A DNA stretch of 64,000 nt from Selaginella tamariscina (GCA_003024785.1 PUQB01000901.1:1-64000), one strand, 5' to 3'; numbered from the stretch's first letter, positions 12,294-26,244 are shown. A program made the numbers and translations. The notes: generated by a model from the sequence alone, not told the origin.

Positions 12294-15200
12294 TCTGTGT
12301 CCGTGCGTGACATATAATAAGTTTGTACAGGAGTCAATGGAATAGGTCTAGTTAATAGACTATTGAAGCGCGGTCCAAGTTGTATTACGTGTGGCGAGCT
12401 ATTCAGTGGCCTTACATTACATGCATACACATATATACGAGATATATTATAATTATGTATGAACATACATACATATCTGTATATTACATGATCAACAATT
12501 GTGGAATTTTTTTTATCATATAATAAATGAAGTATATTTTCATGTTCATATGTCATGTATATTTTTATGTATTATATGAAATAAATAAATTTTCATATTT
12601 CATGTATATTTTACTTTCATATAGTTCATATTTTATAATATTCATAATCAACAATTGTGGAACTTTTATCTTTTTATATGTTACATTTGAAGTGTTACAT
12701 GTCGTTTAACTTGCATAAAATTTAAGTTTGACTTGTAATAGAATTTAAGTTTAAATTCAATTAAAATTAATAAGTAATAAATTAAGGATTTAAAATTTTA
12801 AATATGATAAAAATGAAAGTACATTGTTAACACATCATTAATTAAACTTATTATTTAACACGTGGCCCCTCTCATTATGCATTGAATAATGAAAATGATC
12901 ACCCGGGGCGGATAACAAATGTCTACGTAGAAATTCTAAGTTCCTGTAATATTTAATTTTAATTTTCTAAATTTTAAACCCTTTCATTGCTTCATATTTT
13001 ATCTTAATGTATTTCAGTTATAAGAATGAATCTTTCTTCCATTAAATTTATTAATTTTCAGTAAATTAATTTATATTTTAATTAGCATTAGTAATTTTCA
13101 TTAAGTAATTCTTAAATGAAGGTGCATTTAGTTCCACATGTTCTTCGCATGACTTAATTTAATGGCGGAAGTGTTGAACTTTAAGACTTTCTTAAGTGAC
13201 CTGGTTCAAAATACTTAAGTTCTTATAAAAAAAATTATATAAATTTTTAATTTATAACATGCAATAAATGTACAAGTTTTAAAGTAGTAAACATTGAGCA
13301 TATTAAATAAAGAGATATTTAAATTAAATAATAGTTAAAAATAATTTTTACTTGACTTAAGTTTAAGATAAATTATGGAGTAATGGAAATGCCTAATTTT
13401 CTTATGTTTATTATTTTTTTAGTTGTAATCTCCATTTTTTAGATTGTCTTGAATTCATTCACATTTCTTCATATACTCCCTTTAGTTACAATTTCTAATT
13501 CTTTTAAAACTTTTCATATATGCTTTATCATCCATCTATTTTATATAATTGCACTTTCTAATTATCATCCTTTTGTTGTTATTATGTTATGTGTTGAAAG
13601 TTTCACATCTAAAACATTAATTAGTAATACAGTTAACCTCAACCAACAAAAATCGTAAAATTACATTACAATGGTAATAAGAAATAACTAAACACAGTAT
13701 CATTCATTTAAAATTAGGTAAGATCAATTGTATTAGTAATCTAACATAAACATACATGCCATCATTTTTATTTATATATTCTATTTTTCATTAATCTATA
13801 TCCTCATTCATCCTTTTTAATTATTATAATTGTTTATTAATCTTTATCTATAATGCTGTCATTCTTTCTAAATTTATTTCTATAGTATTATTATTATAGC
13901 CTACCCAAAATTTTAAATATATTTATTTATATATTTTCCATAAAAATTATATAATATTTTTATTTAATAATGAAAATATTTCTATTTAACAAATGAAATT
14001 ATATATTTGAGTATGAATTTTTTTATTTTATGATTTAAATACTTTGAAGAATTGGTTTTTGTTTAGCAAGAAGGCATTAACTCCCTAATTTAATTTAAGA
14101 TATTATATACAAATATACATATTTATATTATATAATTATATATTATTGTGTGTGTGTCTATATATATATATAGCTTCAAACATGTTGAAACTTAGAACAA
14201 GCTTGTTAATATTAATGTTTATAAACATGCCAATTAAATATAGTATTTATAATTTGAATAATGTAAAGCTTATTTAATTTTAAAAGTAATTAATATTGTT
14301 ATATTAATAATATTCTCTATATTGAAGTTACTACTATTATTATTTAATATATTATCTTCATATTAAATATGTATATTTAAGGTGAAAAATGACTTATTAT
14401 GTATTTCTTATGTGTATGAATATATGTATACATCCTTACTTCATAGCATTGAAATGATAAAGACATCAATTCTAATTAAAACTTTCAATGCCATCATTAT
14501 TATGAAATATTTATAAAATGTATTATGCATTAATAATTATAAATCTAGTATATAATGTTTAAGGACATATTACCTAGTCAAGTGGAGAAGAAAGAAATTT
14601 TCAATTAAAAAAAAATAATTATAATAAATTTTATTTATTTTATTATATATATAAGGTGAAAGATGACTTATTATATATTACTTGTGTATATAGAACATCA
14701 TAGTATTGAAATAGTACTCTTGATTAGAACTTCCAATGTCATAATTATTGTAAAAATAGTTATAACATGTATTACAAACAACATATATATATGCATGTAT
14801 AATTGAAAATTTTAGTGCTTTGTCATATTACTTCAACATTTGATAAAAATATATTATTCATAATTTATTTCATTTTTAAATAGTTAGTTTTAGAATTTCA
14901 CAGCTATAGATTTAATGATTATATATAAATTGATCTATATTATGTAATTCTAAAAATGAAATATTGTTTTTCATGATGTCAAATATAAATACAAATTTTA
15001 TTAAATAATACTTTAAACAATGAGCATTATAAGTTAATCAATTATTAAATTTAATATCCATATTTAAGTGAGGGCTATAAGAATCCTTTGAATGCTTTAT
15101 ACGTATTTAGTACGTTATTACATAACTGTACTATAACATATGTGATAATGCTTTTTATTTTATATACACCATATACTTTTTTGTAATGGTTTCTTTTAAA

Positions 15201-15584
15201 AGCTTGAAAATGAAATAAGACAATTAGTTAGTAATAAAACCACTCAAGTTGACTAGTATAAAGATTGTTTGTTTTGAATAATATGTGTGTTGTTATCATA
15301 TGTAATTAATATTTCTTAAAATGAGTTTAAATTGAAATTCTTAATATAGGTAAGTTTAAAATTTATTCATTTTTCTAAGATGGAAATTAAAAGGGCAATT
15401 AAACCTAAACTTATATATCTGTACTCCATGTTTTATTATAATTTTGAAATAATATTTAAATTATGCATGTCTCTTCAAGACTCAGCTACACAACTAGAGA
15501 TCTTAGATTACATCATTGTTTATATGCACTAGAAGTCGAATCTATAGAATGCAAACTTGACATTATATGTAATAATTATTAATT
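12294..15584. other. AT-rich gene-free region
   Basis: 3.3 kb of AT-rich DNA without a convincing gene. The part from about 14370 to 15584 is the first copy of sequences that recur at 24780-25760 and 34480-35560 (for example the gaatatatgtatac block near 14418 and agtgagggctata near 15067). Confidence 0.6.
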
Positions 15585-15589
15585 AAGTC

Positions 15590-15750
15590 TGTGAGAGCTC
15601 GGAATATAGAAATGTGTATATCCATTAGTTCAGAAACCCTAACTTATATACAAGAGCGAGTGGTCCAGATTGAATCCAATCCGACGGCTATCAAAATCCA
15701 CTACGCTAATAATAATATGTGCACATGCAGCCGTACACGTGGATCTTACA
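15590..15750 (-). repeat. 3' LTR of element A
   Basis: On the minus strand it starts tgtaagatcc and ends gagctctcaca. It carries a TATA-like tatataag near 15640. Its only difference from the other LTR is aataataat versus aataatagt. Confidence 0.93.
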
Positions 15751-15782
15751 TCATCCCCTCCTCTCGGAAGGGTGTAAGTTGG

Positions 15783-18700
15783 TTAGGGTTCTCTTGTAGA
15801 CGGGCCCGGATCTGGAGGAACATCAGGAGGAGGCACTGGTGGATCTATAGGCGGCACAACTTGTTCCCGTTGCACAAAATGCTTCAACCGTTGTACATGT
15901 ACAATCTCCGGAGGATCGGGTTGAATGTCGTGCCGAACCTCATAAACCTGTGGTCCTACTTGCCGTAACACTCGATACGGTCCTTTCCATTGAGGAAGGA
16001 GACTCTTAGCTAAACCACGTACCGTAAGCTTGGGAAAACGAACCAACACCAGTTCATCAACCTTGTACTCCGCAGGAGGACGATGATGCGAGTTGTACCG
16101 TTGTTGTTGTCCTACTTGTACGCGGCCCAAGTGTTCTGCTGACTCCGCACGAACCAATGGAAGGATGCTTGTCAGATACCGATCCCATGACCTAGCATCA
16201 GCAGCTCGCGGTAACCGAGACGGCAAACCCAACTCCGTTGGCAACACCGGGTCATGACCATACAAAAGCTTATATGGAGAAGTACCAATGGAACTTTGAA
16301 CTCCAGTGACATAAGCATATCGGAGAGACGGCAGATAACCATCCCAATCTGAATGTTGAAAGTTCACATACTTTGCGATCATCCCCTTGAAGGTTCTAAC
16401 AAGCCGTTCCACTAAACCATCTGTCTGAGGATGATAAGCACTTGTGAAAGTGTGGCGTATCCCTAATCGAGATGTCAAAACATGAAATGCCTCAGCCATA
16501 AATGCGGGACCATTATCCGAGAGAATTCGCTCCGGACAAGAATGCTGAAACACGACCCGATTCAGGAGAAACTGACCAACAGCAGAAGCAGTCGCACTAG
16601 CAAGAGCACCAACTTCTACCCAACGAGTTAGGTAATCAGAAGCAATAATAACGTACTCGTTACCAGCAGTTGACCGCGGAAAAGGTCCCATCAAATCAAA
16701 TGCCACCAATTCAAACGGACGAGAAACTGCAATTGACTCCAACCGTCCTTCCGAAGCACATGGGGGAGTATTGCGAGCTTGGCACCACACACAACTACGC
16801 ACATACCGAATCACATCTCCTCGCAACTCCGGCCAATAGAAAGATCTGCGCAGCTTCTCCATCACCCGACGATGTCCCATGTGCCCGCCAAGAATAGGAG
16901 AGTCATGGTAAGCATGGAGGAAGCGTGGAATGAAGATTGAAGGCACCACCAACCGCAAAGGATCATCTGGATCAGTCCCCACAAAATAAAGAAGGTCATC
17001 CTGAAGGCGATACTGTGAATGTAAATGCCTGAAAGGCAAGTCATCAGCAAGTGATGCAGGATTCTCAAACCCATCACGAAGCCTTCGAATCCACGGCTCA
17101 ACCTTTTGAGCTTCCCGAACCTCATCCAAAGACGGCAAATCTAACTCTGCATTCTGCGGACACTGAACGTCAAGCACAGCAACTGCTGATGGTACGGAAT
17201 CTTCATCCAAAAAGTCCACTGAAGCTGGAACAACTGGTTCCTCTGGGGCAACAGAAGAGAGAGAAGGTGGAAGAGGAGCCCGAGAAAGAGCATCAGCATC
17301 AGCCATGGAACTCCCTGGACGATGAACAACTTCAAAGTCGTAAATTTGAAGTTTCAAGGCCCACCGAGCAGTACGCCCAATCAAATTCTTTCGCTTCAAC
17401 AACGAAGTGACTGCTGCATGATCACCTTCCAACAACGTCCGCGAACCATGCAAGTAGGCATGGAGCTTCTCAAAACCCCAAACTGCTGCTAGACACTCCT
17501 TTTCAGTTGTGGAGTAATTCACCTCTGCTGGCTGCAATGTACGGCTGATGTAGCAATGGGATGTCGTTGGCCAGGAACACTTGTACTCTCCTGCATCAAT
17601 ACACCCCGAGGCCGATGTCAGAAGCATCTACACGCAAGATGAAAGGACGAGTGTAATCCGGGTACGCCAAAACTGGAGGAGTCGTCAACAACTCTTTGAG
17701 ATCTGCAAATGCCTGCTTGCAATCCTTAGACCAAACAAAAGAAGTCATTGACGATTTCAACAACGCGCGCAACGGTGCAGTACGATCTGAAAGATGATCC
17801 ACAAAACGACCCAGATATTGTACCTTGCCAAGAAAGCGTTGCACATCATTCACACACTTCGGCGTAGGGAACTTCAAAACTGCAACTAGTTTGTCAGGAT
17901 CGACTTGCAAACCTTCACGTGAAATGCGATAACCCAGATAAGTGGTGTCCTTTGATCCAAAACACACTTAGATGGCTTCAACTTCAAACCAACTTCCCGC
18001 AGTCGATCCAAAACCTTACGTACATCACCGACATGCTCCTCCCACGTTCCATCCGAATGGATCAAAACATCATCGATGAAATCGCAGTCACCTCCGGCAT
18101 GTCGCAAAGAACCTCATCCATCATACGCTGGAAAGTTGCTGGAGCATTGCTCAAACCGAAAGGCATCACCAGGAACTCGTACAGGCCAAATGGTGTCGAA
18201 AAGCAGTCTTGGGAATGTCCATGTCAGCCATCGGAACTTGCCAATATCCAGATGCGAGATCTAACTTGGTGAACCAACGGCTCCGCCCCAGTCGATCCAA
18301 AAGGTCTGCAGTATGAGGAAGTGGGTACACATCTGAGACGGTTACCTCATTTAACGGGCGATAATCAATGCAGAATCGAACGCTCCCATCAGGCTTCGTC
18401 ACAAGGTGAGGTTCGCACGCCCAAGGACTTCGAGACTTCCGGATAACACCCTTCTCCAACATCTCTTTGACATTCGCTCGTAAGATCTTGAGCTCCTTTG
18501 GTGACGACGCCGAACAGGTACCTTGATTGGCCTAGCTTCTCCAGTTGGAATAGGGTGGCGTGTCGCAATCTTGGCCCCAGATGACAAGTCGAAGTTGAAA
18601 AGATCAGCATACTCCTTCTTGAGTTGATCAACAACTACAGCACGACGATCATCTGATGGATCCAAAGAAGAAAAGGAAGAGCATGAAGGGAAAATGGTTG

Positions 18701-19110
18701 GAAATAAGGGTGAGACAAAAGTGATGGAAGCAGAGGTGGAAGCAGATGGACGAAGTGGAATAGAAGTAAGAGGAATGGAAGAAAGACGAGGGAGAGTCAA
18801 ACAAGGGGGAGACTTTTCAAAGTCACACTTGGCATGATTGCGAGTTAACCAATCCATACCAAGAATAAGGTGAAAAGCTTGACTCGGCACCACCCGCAAA
18901 GATTGAAGCTCGAGCTCACAATCATCCACACGAACAACAATGTCCACTTCATCCGCGAACAAGCATGAGTATGTCCGTTGCCGTACAGAATGAAGACTGG
19001 TTCTACCGCACGACGCAAATGAAGGCTGCAACGTGTAGCAACAGATTGAGAAACAGAGGACAAACTTGAACCTGTATCCACCAACACTGAAAGGAAAACA
19101 GGATGAGGTG
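15783..19110 (-). CDS. Pol of element A: protease, RT, RNase H, integrase (frame-broken)
   Basis: The protease has VDTGSS at about 19085-19065. RT has IDYRPLNE and [11 protein letters not shown] near 18370-18240 and a FIDD catalytic box near 18070. RNase H starts near 17690 (RVDASDIG) and includes DALSRAP near 17280. Integrase has a His/Cys zinc finger ending CVWCQ at about 16780, then the catalytic core with [16 protein letters not shown] and YHPQTDG/ER near 16700-16400. The C-terminal part resembles the GPYRVL module of Ty3 integrases, ending in a Pro-rich tail with stop at 15783. At least four one-base shifts split the region (near 19030, 18480, 18100-17960 and 17620), although the near-identical LTRs indicate a recent insertion. 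Confidence 0.88.
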
Positions 19111-19207
19111 TGCGATTAAACGAGCTTGAAAAGTGAAAACCGGATGATTTGGTGCCGAGTGAACCCCTTGATGATACTCCCGAAAGAAAGATGGAGGGGT
19201 CACTAAT

Positions 19208-20163
19208 TTATTCGCACGAGGACCCTCCTCTACTCGTGCGATTCGTCGTTTCCCGGAAGATCCACCGCATCACAACCTTCCACTGCAGCAGCACCAACCG
19301 GACGTTGTTGCGCCATGGCCTCCATCCTGGAAATGGGGGACGCCAATCGGGAAACCGTTGACAGCGCCGATACGTGTGTCCAACCTCATCACATGCCCAA
19401 CAACGAACTGCACGTCCACGTCCTCGTCCACGGGCCCCACCTTGTGCTGGTACACGAGCGGCAACAGCCTCAACCTCCATCGGAGCAGGTCCATCCCCAA
19501 CATGGAGTGGAACAAGAGCACGTGAAGGCACAAGTGGGAGAGGTGACGACTCATATCGTTGTGCCAGCCTCAAAGCATCGTCAAGAGTCACTGGAGCTAG
19601 TGCATGCACAAGCCCCACAAGGTCTTGACGAAGTGCTGGCCACAACATACCTAACTTGATGCGTTCCGACATGTTAGGTTCTGCACGCAGCAAAAGGCTT
19701 CGAAAGCGAACACCAAACTGCATCACCGACTCAGACGGCTCCTGACGAATACGATGCAACTGCTGAAAAGCATCATCACAGTCGTCCGCATGCCCAAATG
19801 CACGTTTGAAGATCTCTGGAAGAATATTCCAATCGCCACGAGTTGCAACGTCCAGACCATTGTACCACTGCAACGCCGTCCCTTGAAGACAAGTAGGAAA
19901 CTCGCGCAAACACTGAGCACCGTCCCACGAATGATATGTGGCAACCACAGTGAAGTGGTCAAACCAATGGTACACATCATCTCCAGGATTTCCGCGAAAG
20001 AAATCCGGTCGGACACGGGGGTTTGCAACATGCGTAGGAGGAGTACCCTGGCCTGTGAATGCTGCCATCAACTGAGAATGATTGTTCAATTGCACACGCA
20101 TGGCATCCAACAACTGCATGAGTAACTGCTCCACAGACAAGGGATTTGCTGTTGTGGATTCAT
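19208..20163 (-). CDS. Gag of element A
   Basis: Retrotransposon capsid and nucleocapsid protein. The best start is the ATG at 20163; a one-base deficit in the C run at 20141-20143 separates it from the long frame that runs from 20140 to 19208. The retrotrans-gag region lies in the first two thirds (ALQWYNG, RFRSLLLRAEPN), followed by an Arg/Gly-rich stretch and one zinc knuckle, CWACDEVGHTYRRC, near 19400-19355. Confidence 0.88.
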
Positions 20164-20282
20164 GGATGAAGAAGAGACAAAATCCACAAGAAAGGAATAG
20201 ATCTAGACAATGGAAAAGCTAGACCTAAGAAGACAGAGAAAAAAGACACAAATCCGAGCACTCCGTAGGGACAATTAGAGGT

Positions 20283-20300
20283 GCCCCTCACCTCCACCAA
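20283..20300 (-). other. Putative tRNA primer-binding site of element A
   Basis: On the minus strand the sequence just after the 5' LTR reads ttggtggaggtgaggggc, with the TGG expected of a tRNA 3'-CCA primer. I cannot assign the tRNA. Confidence 0.5.
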
Positions 20301-20461
20301 TGTGAGAGCTCGGAATATAGAAATGTGTATATCCATTAGTTCAGAAACCCTAACTTATATACAAGAGCGAGTGGTCCAGATTGAATCCAATCCGACGGCT
20401 ATCAAAATCCACTACGCTAATAATAGTATGTGCACATGCAGCCGTACACGTGGATCTTACA
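20301..20461 (-). repeat. 5' LTR of element A
   Basis: 161 bp, the same length as the partner LTR, with one mismatch near 20427. Confidence 0.93.
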
Positions 20462-20466
20462 AGTCA

Positions 20467-21700
20467 ATATTTAAACAAGGATTTAAAATTTTAATATTCT
20501 AACTATAATAATAATAAAAAGGATTTATTATTAAAATTCATATTTAATAATGAAATAAAGAATCTCACGAGAGGGAAAAACCATACTTATTAATATTTTA
20601 AATGTTTTATAGTAAAATTTATATTTAATTAATAATTCAAATGTTAATGTTTTTCTTTTAAAAAATATCTTTATACAAAAACTGATTAAGTATTAATAAA
20701 TAATTTATATAAGAAACTAAGTTGCTTAAATGAATCAAATAGAACGAGGAATTAAACAATTTAAGTTACAGGTGACAATTTTATATAATCTATAATTAAT
20801 ATATGATATAATAAAACATCATACTGTAACCGCTCGTGTACACGTGTGTATAACATATTTCATGCATAGCATAACATTTTCATACGTGAACATCTTATAC
20901 ACATACGCCTCTTAATAGTGTTGCGTGTGCATATGCATGTACGTCCTTACGTACATAAAAGTACATGAAAAAGTGCACTGTACGTACATTGAAATACAAA
21001 TGTCTAGAAGCCTAGAAAAGCGTGTTGTTATGTGACATAAGATATTGACTTTTTTTTGTTAACTTATTTGGCATATATGTATGCCTGAAGTGACATATGC
21101 ATTATAATACATTGACAGTCAATAATTATATAATGGTTAGTTTAATTTCACTTATTATAATGGTTAGTTAAAGTACAGTAATATTTTATGTAGTTGAGTC
21201 TTTACATACATGCTTTAAAATTTATAATCTAGTGAAATATTACATACAAATGCGAGTGTGTGTGTTATACACTAGTTTTTAGTTTTGGCTATAATTAAGT
21301 ATATGAACTCATATAAAATTAATATGTACAGTGTTATGCAGAAAAATGTGGTTGTCTCTCTCTTAATTTTCTCCATTATAACTGCATTATATTGCAATTT
21401 TTCACTGTCTTAACCGGAAGCTACTGCACTATTTCCATATTAAATCTTAAAAAAAAACAAAAGAAAAGAGATATGATAAATAACACACATATAATTAAAA
21501 GCAAACAGCCTTTACATACATCAACTGAACTTATCAAGTTGATTTTATTGCATCAAACTTATAAACTAGTTGCCTTATTCCATTTCAAGCTTCCTGCAAA
21601 GGAGAACATATATTCCATTATTTCTTAGAAAAATTAAATGATATTATAACATTATGTTATCATAGTTTAACTTTAAGGAAATTAAGCAATAAGAACTGCA
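20467..21700. other. AT-rich duplicated block
   Basis: No gene. It contains landmark blocks repeated downstream: ctcacgagagggaaaa (20563; also near 25911 and 35707), gtaaccgctcgt (20827; also near 26171 and 35986) and gtgttgcgtgtgcatatgca (20920; also near 26250, 36080 and 43680). Confidence 0.65.
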
Positions 21701-21753
21701 GACTTGAGTTTGTGTGTGTGTGTGTGTGTGTGAGTGAGTGTGCATACACTCAC

Positions 21754-21973
21754 TTAGTGCTTGACACAACGTGAACCATTCCATGAATAACCACTGTTAC
21801 ACCGGGAAACACAGCCACCCCATTCCAGTAGTAGCCATATTTGTTGCAGTAGACACAGCTGCGGCCGTTCCAGTAGTAATGGTTACCACACTCTGTGACA
21901 CTGCCTGAGTGATTGTGCCAATCTGAACACCAACAAAGAGGAGAAGCATAAAGAAAATCACAAATTTAGACAT
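21754..21973 (-). CDS. Secreted cysteine-rich peptide CRP1 (founder-like copy)
   Basis: Small peptide of about 73 residues; function unknown and family not recognised. The ATG at 21973 opens a hydrophobic signal peptide (FVIFFMLLLFVGVQIG). The mature part has three YWxG-type segments, six Cys and the core VYCNKYGYYW. Spacing is C-x10-C-x2-C-x11-C-x3-C-x10-C, ending CVKH then TAA at 21756-21754. Reading it needs one extra G near 21887 and one in the G4 run at 21818-21821 (minus strand). The stop is followed directly by gtgagt and a GT-rich tract, then an acceptor ctgcag at 21701-21696, suggesting a 58-bp intron in the 3' UTR. It is the most diverged of the four copies and has Asn where the others have Asp/Lys. 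Confidence 0.65.
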
Positions 21974-22031
21974 ATTGTACAAACTCAAATATTGCAGAAA
22001 ACTATATGTAAATAATGTAATTGCACCTCTT

Positions 22032-22039
22032 TTTTTATA
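22032..22039 (-). promoter_or_regulatory. TATA box of CRP1
   Basis: The minus strand reads ccactataaaaaaagagg, 59 bases upstream of the ATG. The same cactataaaaa context precedes CRP2, CRP3 and CRP4. Confidence 0.6.
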
Positions 22040-22059
22040 GTGGGAATATTTTAAATAAA

Positions 22060-23149
22060 TTTTATAATTATTATATATTCACTTATAATAATATAGAAGT
22101 TATATATTACATGTACAGGTATTCTCACAGTATTTATACAGCTGGTACCAATGGATGTGAAACAGATCATCATTGTTGTTCAAAGTTCTAGTCAGAATTG
22201 ATCTTTCCATACCTAATACCTAAACATAGTTATATACTAATAATATCGATACTTGTTCAGTCTGACAATTTCATCACGAATTGACTGACATAAAAGAGGC
22301 AAGTTTTTCTTCTTGATTTTGACTTGTTAACTCTTAGGGGTTAGGGTTTAATACATGGTTGACTGTATAAATATATATAGTAATGATTTCTCATTATATA
22401 TATATATATATATAGTATGAATATAATATTAAATATTAAATGATAGATAAGGAGGAACTTAATGAATGGGTACACGAGGACTCCTCTTCCTATACGCATG
22501 GTTAAAGAAGAGAAATTAAACTTGTTATCTTTGATTTTCTATACATATTCTTGAAAATAACAAGTTAGATTCTTGCACATGTGCGGACTTTACATTCTCT
22601 TGTGCTCTCTATACATTGAACCACCGTGCTGTATACATCCCCAGCATATGTGTGTGTGTTTTGAAAAAAATATCTACATGTGTAGGAGTTTCTTAGATGT
22701 TTTAATTTATCTCTGTGAAGCATCAAAGTACTATATTCGTATGAATTTGTGAAGAATAATAGTCTAATTTTCCATAGATTTAACCTAATTTCATTTGAAT
22801 TTTTTAATAAATGGTTATATAATATATTTTGTAAGTTAAATTATAAAGTCAAAAAGAATAATAAATTATTAGTTTATATATACAAACGCAACACCCATAT
22901 ATATTCACACATACACATACATATAGATACCCATATACACAGATATAGATAGATACATTACATGTATCTATATATATTTAAATTTATATACTATGTACGT
23001 TTACATATTATATATATTTAAAATCTAATAACATTCAGAATATTAAATTATAGATTTTTATAAATTTTAAACTAGATTTTGATACTATAAAAATAAATAA
23101 TAATATTTATTGTTAAATTTCAAATATTTAAAAAGAGAAGATACACTGT
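22060..23149. other. AT-rich duplicated block upstream of CRP1
   Basis: No gene. It recurs at 32790-33835 in direct orientation and, for 22146-22830, as an inverted copy at 42300-42905. It includes the ggaggaacttaatgaatggg landmark near 22450 and (TA)n at 22397-22416. Confidence 0.65.
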
Positions 23150-23530
23150 GAAAGCTTAATTCACACCAAAAATAAAGTTAAAAGCTTGACTTGGCACCAT
23201 GTGTAAAGATTAAAGTTTAAAATCACAACCATCCACACGAATGGTTATTTGAGTCTTATTTTGTGAACAAGCCATAAAAAATCAAAACTGGCTATATCGC
23301 ACAGTGCAAATGAAAATGGTAATGTGTAACAAATAAATTAAAGAATAAAAGACAAACTTAAGCATGTATCAATTAATATTAAAAAAAATATAACGTGTCG
23401 TGTTATTAAATTAAGCTTGAAAAGTAAAGAAAAAATGAAATGGTCACCAATTTATTCACATGATAACCCTCTTTTATTTATGCAATTCTTCGTTTCCTGA
23501 AGATCCTTTGCATCGAGACTTTCTCGCATT
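23150..23530 (-). pseudogene. Relic of Ty3/gypsy element A family (protease/gag boundary)
   Basis: The sequence aligns over its length with 18855-19275 of the intact element (for example ttgacttggcaccatgtgta against ttgactcggcaccacccgca), with many C/G to T/A changes and small gaps. Only this internal piece is present, without LTRs. Confidence 0.8.
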
Positions 23531-23539
23531 AACCCAAGC

Positions 23540-24780
23540 AAATTTAATTAAGTGCTTTCACATTTTTTCTTAAAAAATTTACTTTAATAAATTAAAAATT
23601 TATATGCTCTTGCTTAAATTTTAAATATAAAACAAAGAGTTAGTGTGAATACACTACAGTTATTTAGTACTTACGTGAAATTTGGTGTGAATACATTCAT
23701 TCTTGACTCTTACTATGCTTATATAACAAAATAAAGGTAATGGTCGGTGTGAATTGAGATACTTTAAGAATATAATAAAGGGAAAATTATATTTATATCT
23801 CTAAAATTTATCATATATATATATATATAACCCAAAGGGCCAACATGTGCAGCACGTGGCTGCCAAGTGGCCATTCGGCGTCATCACCCTATGTGAGCAA
23901 TGCACAAGCCTCTGCAGCCTTCAATGATGTACAAGTGTCACACTTGGAAAAGCTAGAGTGTTTTGCAATCTCCCACTCCTGATGCCTTTGCTGGTGTAGA
24001 TGTCTTCAGCACTGTCTTCTTCATCTTGCTCTTCTTGATATATATTCCTAGAAGTTTGCTATTTATATATATACCTCTCTAAAAGTTTTAAATTTACATA
24101 TAAACTCTTAAAAAACTTTAATCTTAATATTTTGATTTTTAAAATAATAATATTAATTAAAAATATATTTTTAATTCATATATATTACAAATAAAATAAT
24201 TGAAGTTTATTAAGTGTTAAATGTTAAAAATTGTCATAATGAAAAAAAGGAATATTTTTTAAAAATTATTATATTATATTATGATATATAATGTTTAATA
24301 GGTTGTATTTTGGACTTAAATATAATACAAATTAATTATTAATTTTTTAAAAATGTTTTTTAATTTTTAATTTTAAAATTTATAAAGTTTAAATTGAAGT
24401 TTCAAGGGTATATATATAAATATAAAACTTCTAAGGCTATATATGTAAATATGATATATTCAAAATTTCACTATAATAAAATATTAAGAATATTCACTTA
24501 TAAACTTTAAAAATACATTTCCACTACATAATTTATCTTAAACTCATATTTAAAAAGTGAAAATTATTCTTCCACTGATATTTAATTTAAGTATCTTTTT
24601 AGTTAATATGCTGAAGTGTTGATTAACTAAAAACGTGTACTTTTATTGCATGGTACCTTTTAACTTTCTTGTGTTATTCATTTTTTACTCATAATCTTCA
24701 TTTCTTAAAAATTATTCACATTGTTTCGTATACTCCCTTTAATAATTCATTTTTACAATATGTAATTTTTTTTAAAACTC
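23540..24780. other. AT-rich spacer with a GC-richer island
   Basis: The part from about 23665 to 24605 is absent from the equivalent place in the later duplicate near 34285, so it is either an insertion here or a loss there. Within it, 23830-24050 is distinctly GC-richer (starting cccaaagggccaacatgtgc) and lies between TA-rich tracts. I recognise no domain in it. Confidence 0.5.
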
Positions 24781-25001
24781 ACTCTATCATCTTACGTATA
24801 TGAATATATGTATACACCCTTTACCTTGTAGTGTAGAAACATCAATTCTGACTAAAACTTCCAATGTCATAAATATTATGAAATATTTATAAAATGTATT
24901 ATGTGTTCATAATTATAATATCTAGTATAATGTGTAAAAACAAAGAAAACTTTCAATCAAAAAATACTTGTTATGAAATTTTATTCTTATTATTTCCCTA
25001 T

Positions 25002-25039
<38 letters not shown>

Positions 25040-26244
25040 AAAGGTAAAAGATGGCTTATTATAATTGCTTATGTAATATATTAAAACATCATAGTATTGA
25101 AATAGTATTCTGATTAGAACTTCTAATATCATAAATATGGTGAGAATGGTTATAACATATATTACAAACAACAGATGTATATAGATAGCTGAAATTTCAG
25201 TGCTTTATTATGTTACTTTCAACATTTGATTAAAATATATTATTCATGATTTATTTTATTTTTGAATAGTTAGTTTTAGAATTTCATAGATATAGACTTT
25301 AACGTATATAAAACGATCTATATTATGTAATTTTAAAAATTAAATATGTTTTCCATGTTGTCAAATAAATATAAATTTTATTAAATAATACTTTAAACCA
25401 ATGAGCGTTATAACTTAAATTAAATATCCACATTTAAGTGAGGGCTAATAAAGAAGAAAGAAAGTATAGATCAAGAAGAATACTTTTGTGAGGATACTTA
25501 TAACATGTATTATGCATTAATATTAGATTTAATATTTAGTGGTATATATATATATATATATATAGTCAAGTGGATTTTTACAAAAACATTACTTAGTCAA
25601 CTTACATATCTATACTTTTTTTTATTATAATATTTAAAATATGCATGTCTGTTGAAGACTCAATTGAAACGATAGATTGCATCGTTGTTATATGCACTGA
25701 AAGTCAAATTTACATAATGCAAATTTGACATTTTATGTAATGATTATTATTTAAGTCAATAGATTTAAAATATTGACTTAGTTAACTAAATCAATAGGGT
25801 TTGATTTATTATTATTTTTAATAATAATAATTAAAAAAGGATTTTATTGTTTAATATGCATCAAATTTATTAACTAGAAAAAATTCATATTTGATAATGA
25901 AATAAAGAATCTCACCAGAGGGAAAAGCCATACTTATTAATAATTTAAAGGTTTTATAGTAAAATCTATATTTACTTAATAATTCAAATGTTGATGTTTT
26001 TGTTTTTTTTTGTTATTTAAAAATATCTTTATATAAAAACTGATTAAGTATTAATAAATTATTTTAAGTTGCTTAAATAAATCAAATCGAATTGATGAAT
26101 TAGACAATTTCAATTACAAATGATAATTTTATATAATGTGAATAATTAATACAATAAGAACATCATATTGTAACCGCTCGTATACAACATTTTCATGCAT
26201 ATTATCGTAACATATTCATGCATGAACATGTTATACACATACGT

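Larger units (their letters stand above)
15590..20461 (-). mobile_element. Ty3/gypsy LTR retrotransposon A, young insertion
   Basis: A 4872-bp element on the minus strand with 161-bp LTRs at both ends that differ at one base. The flanking duplication is agtc (15586-15589 and 20462-20465), extendable to aagtc if the LTR terminal base is shared. The same target sequence without the element is present in the duplicated block near 25758. Internal order on the minus strand is gag, protease, RT, RNase H, integrase, so Ty3/gypsy. A polypurine tract (gaggagggg) precedes the 3' LTR at about 15752-15770. Confidence 0.93.

Noticed and set aside
12294-15584. Search for tRNA genes or a hidden gene in the long AT-rich stretch
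   Set aside because: No cloverleaf, B-box or sustained coding frame was seen; only short frames in low-complexity DNA.
16670-17410. Plus-strand frames across element A pol
   Set aside because: Antisense readings of integrase and RNase H; no independent domain.
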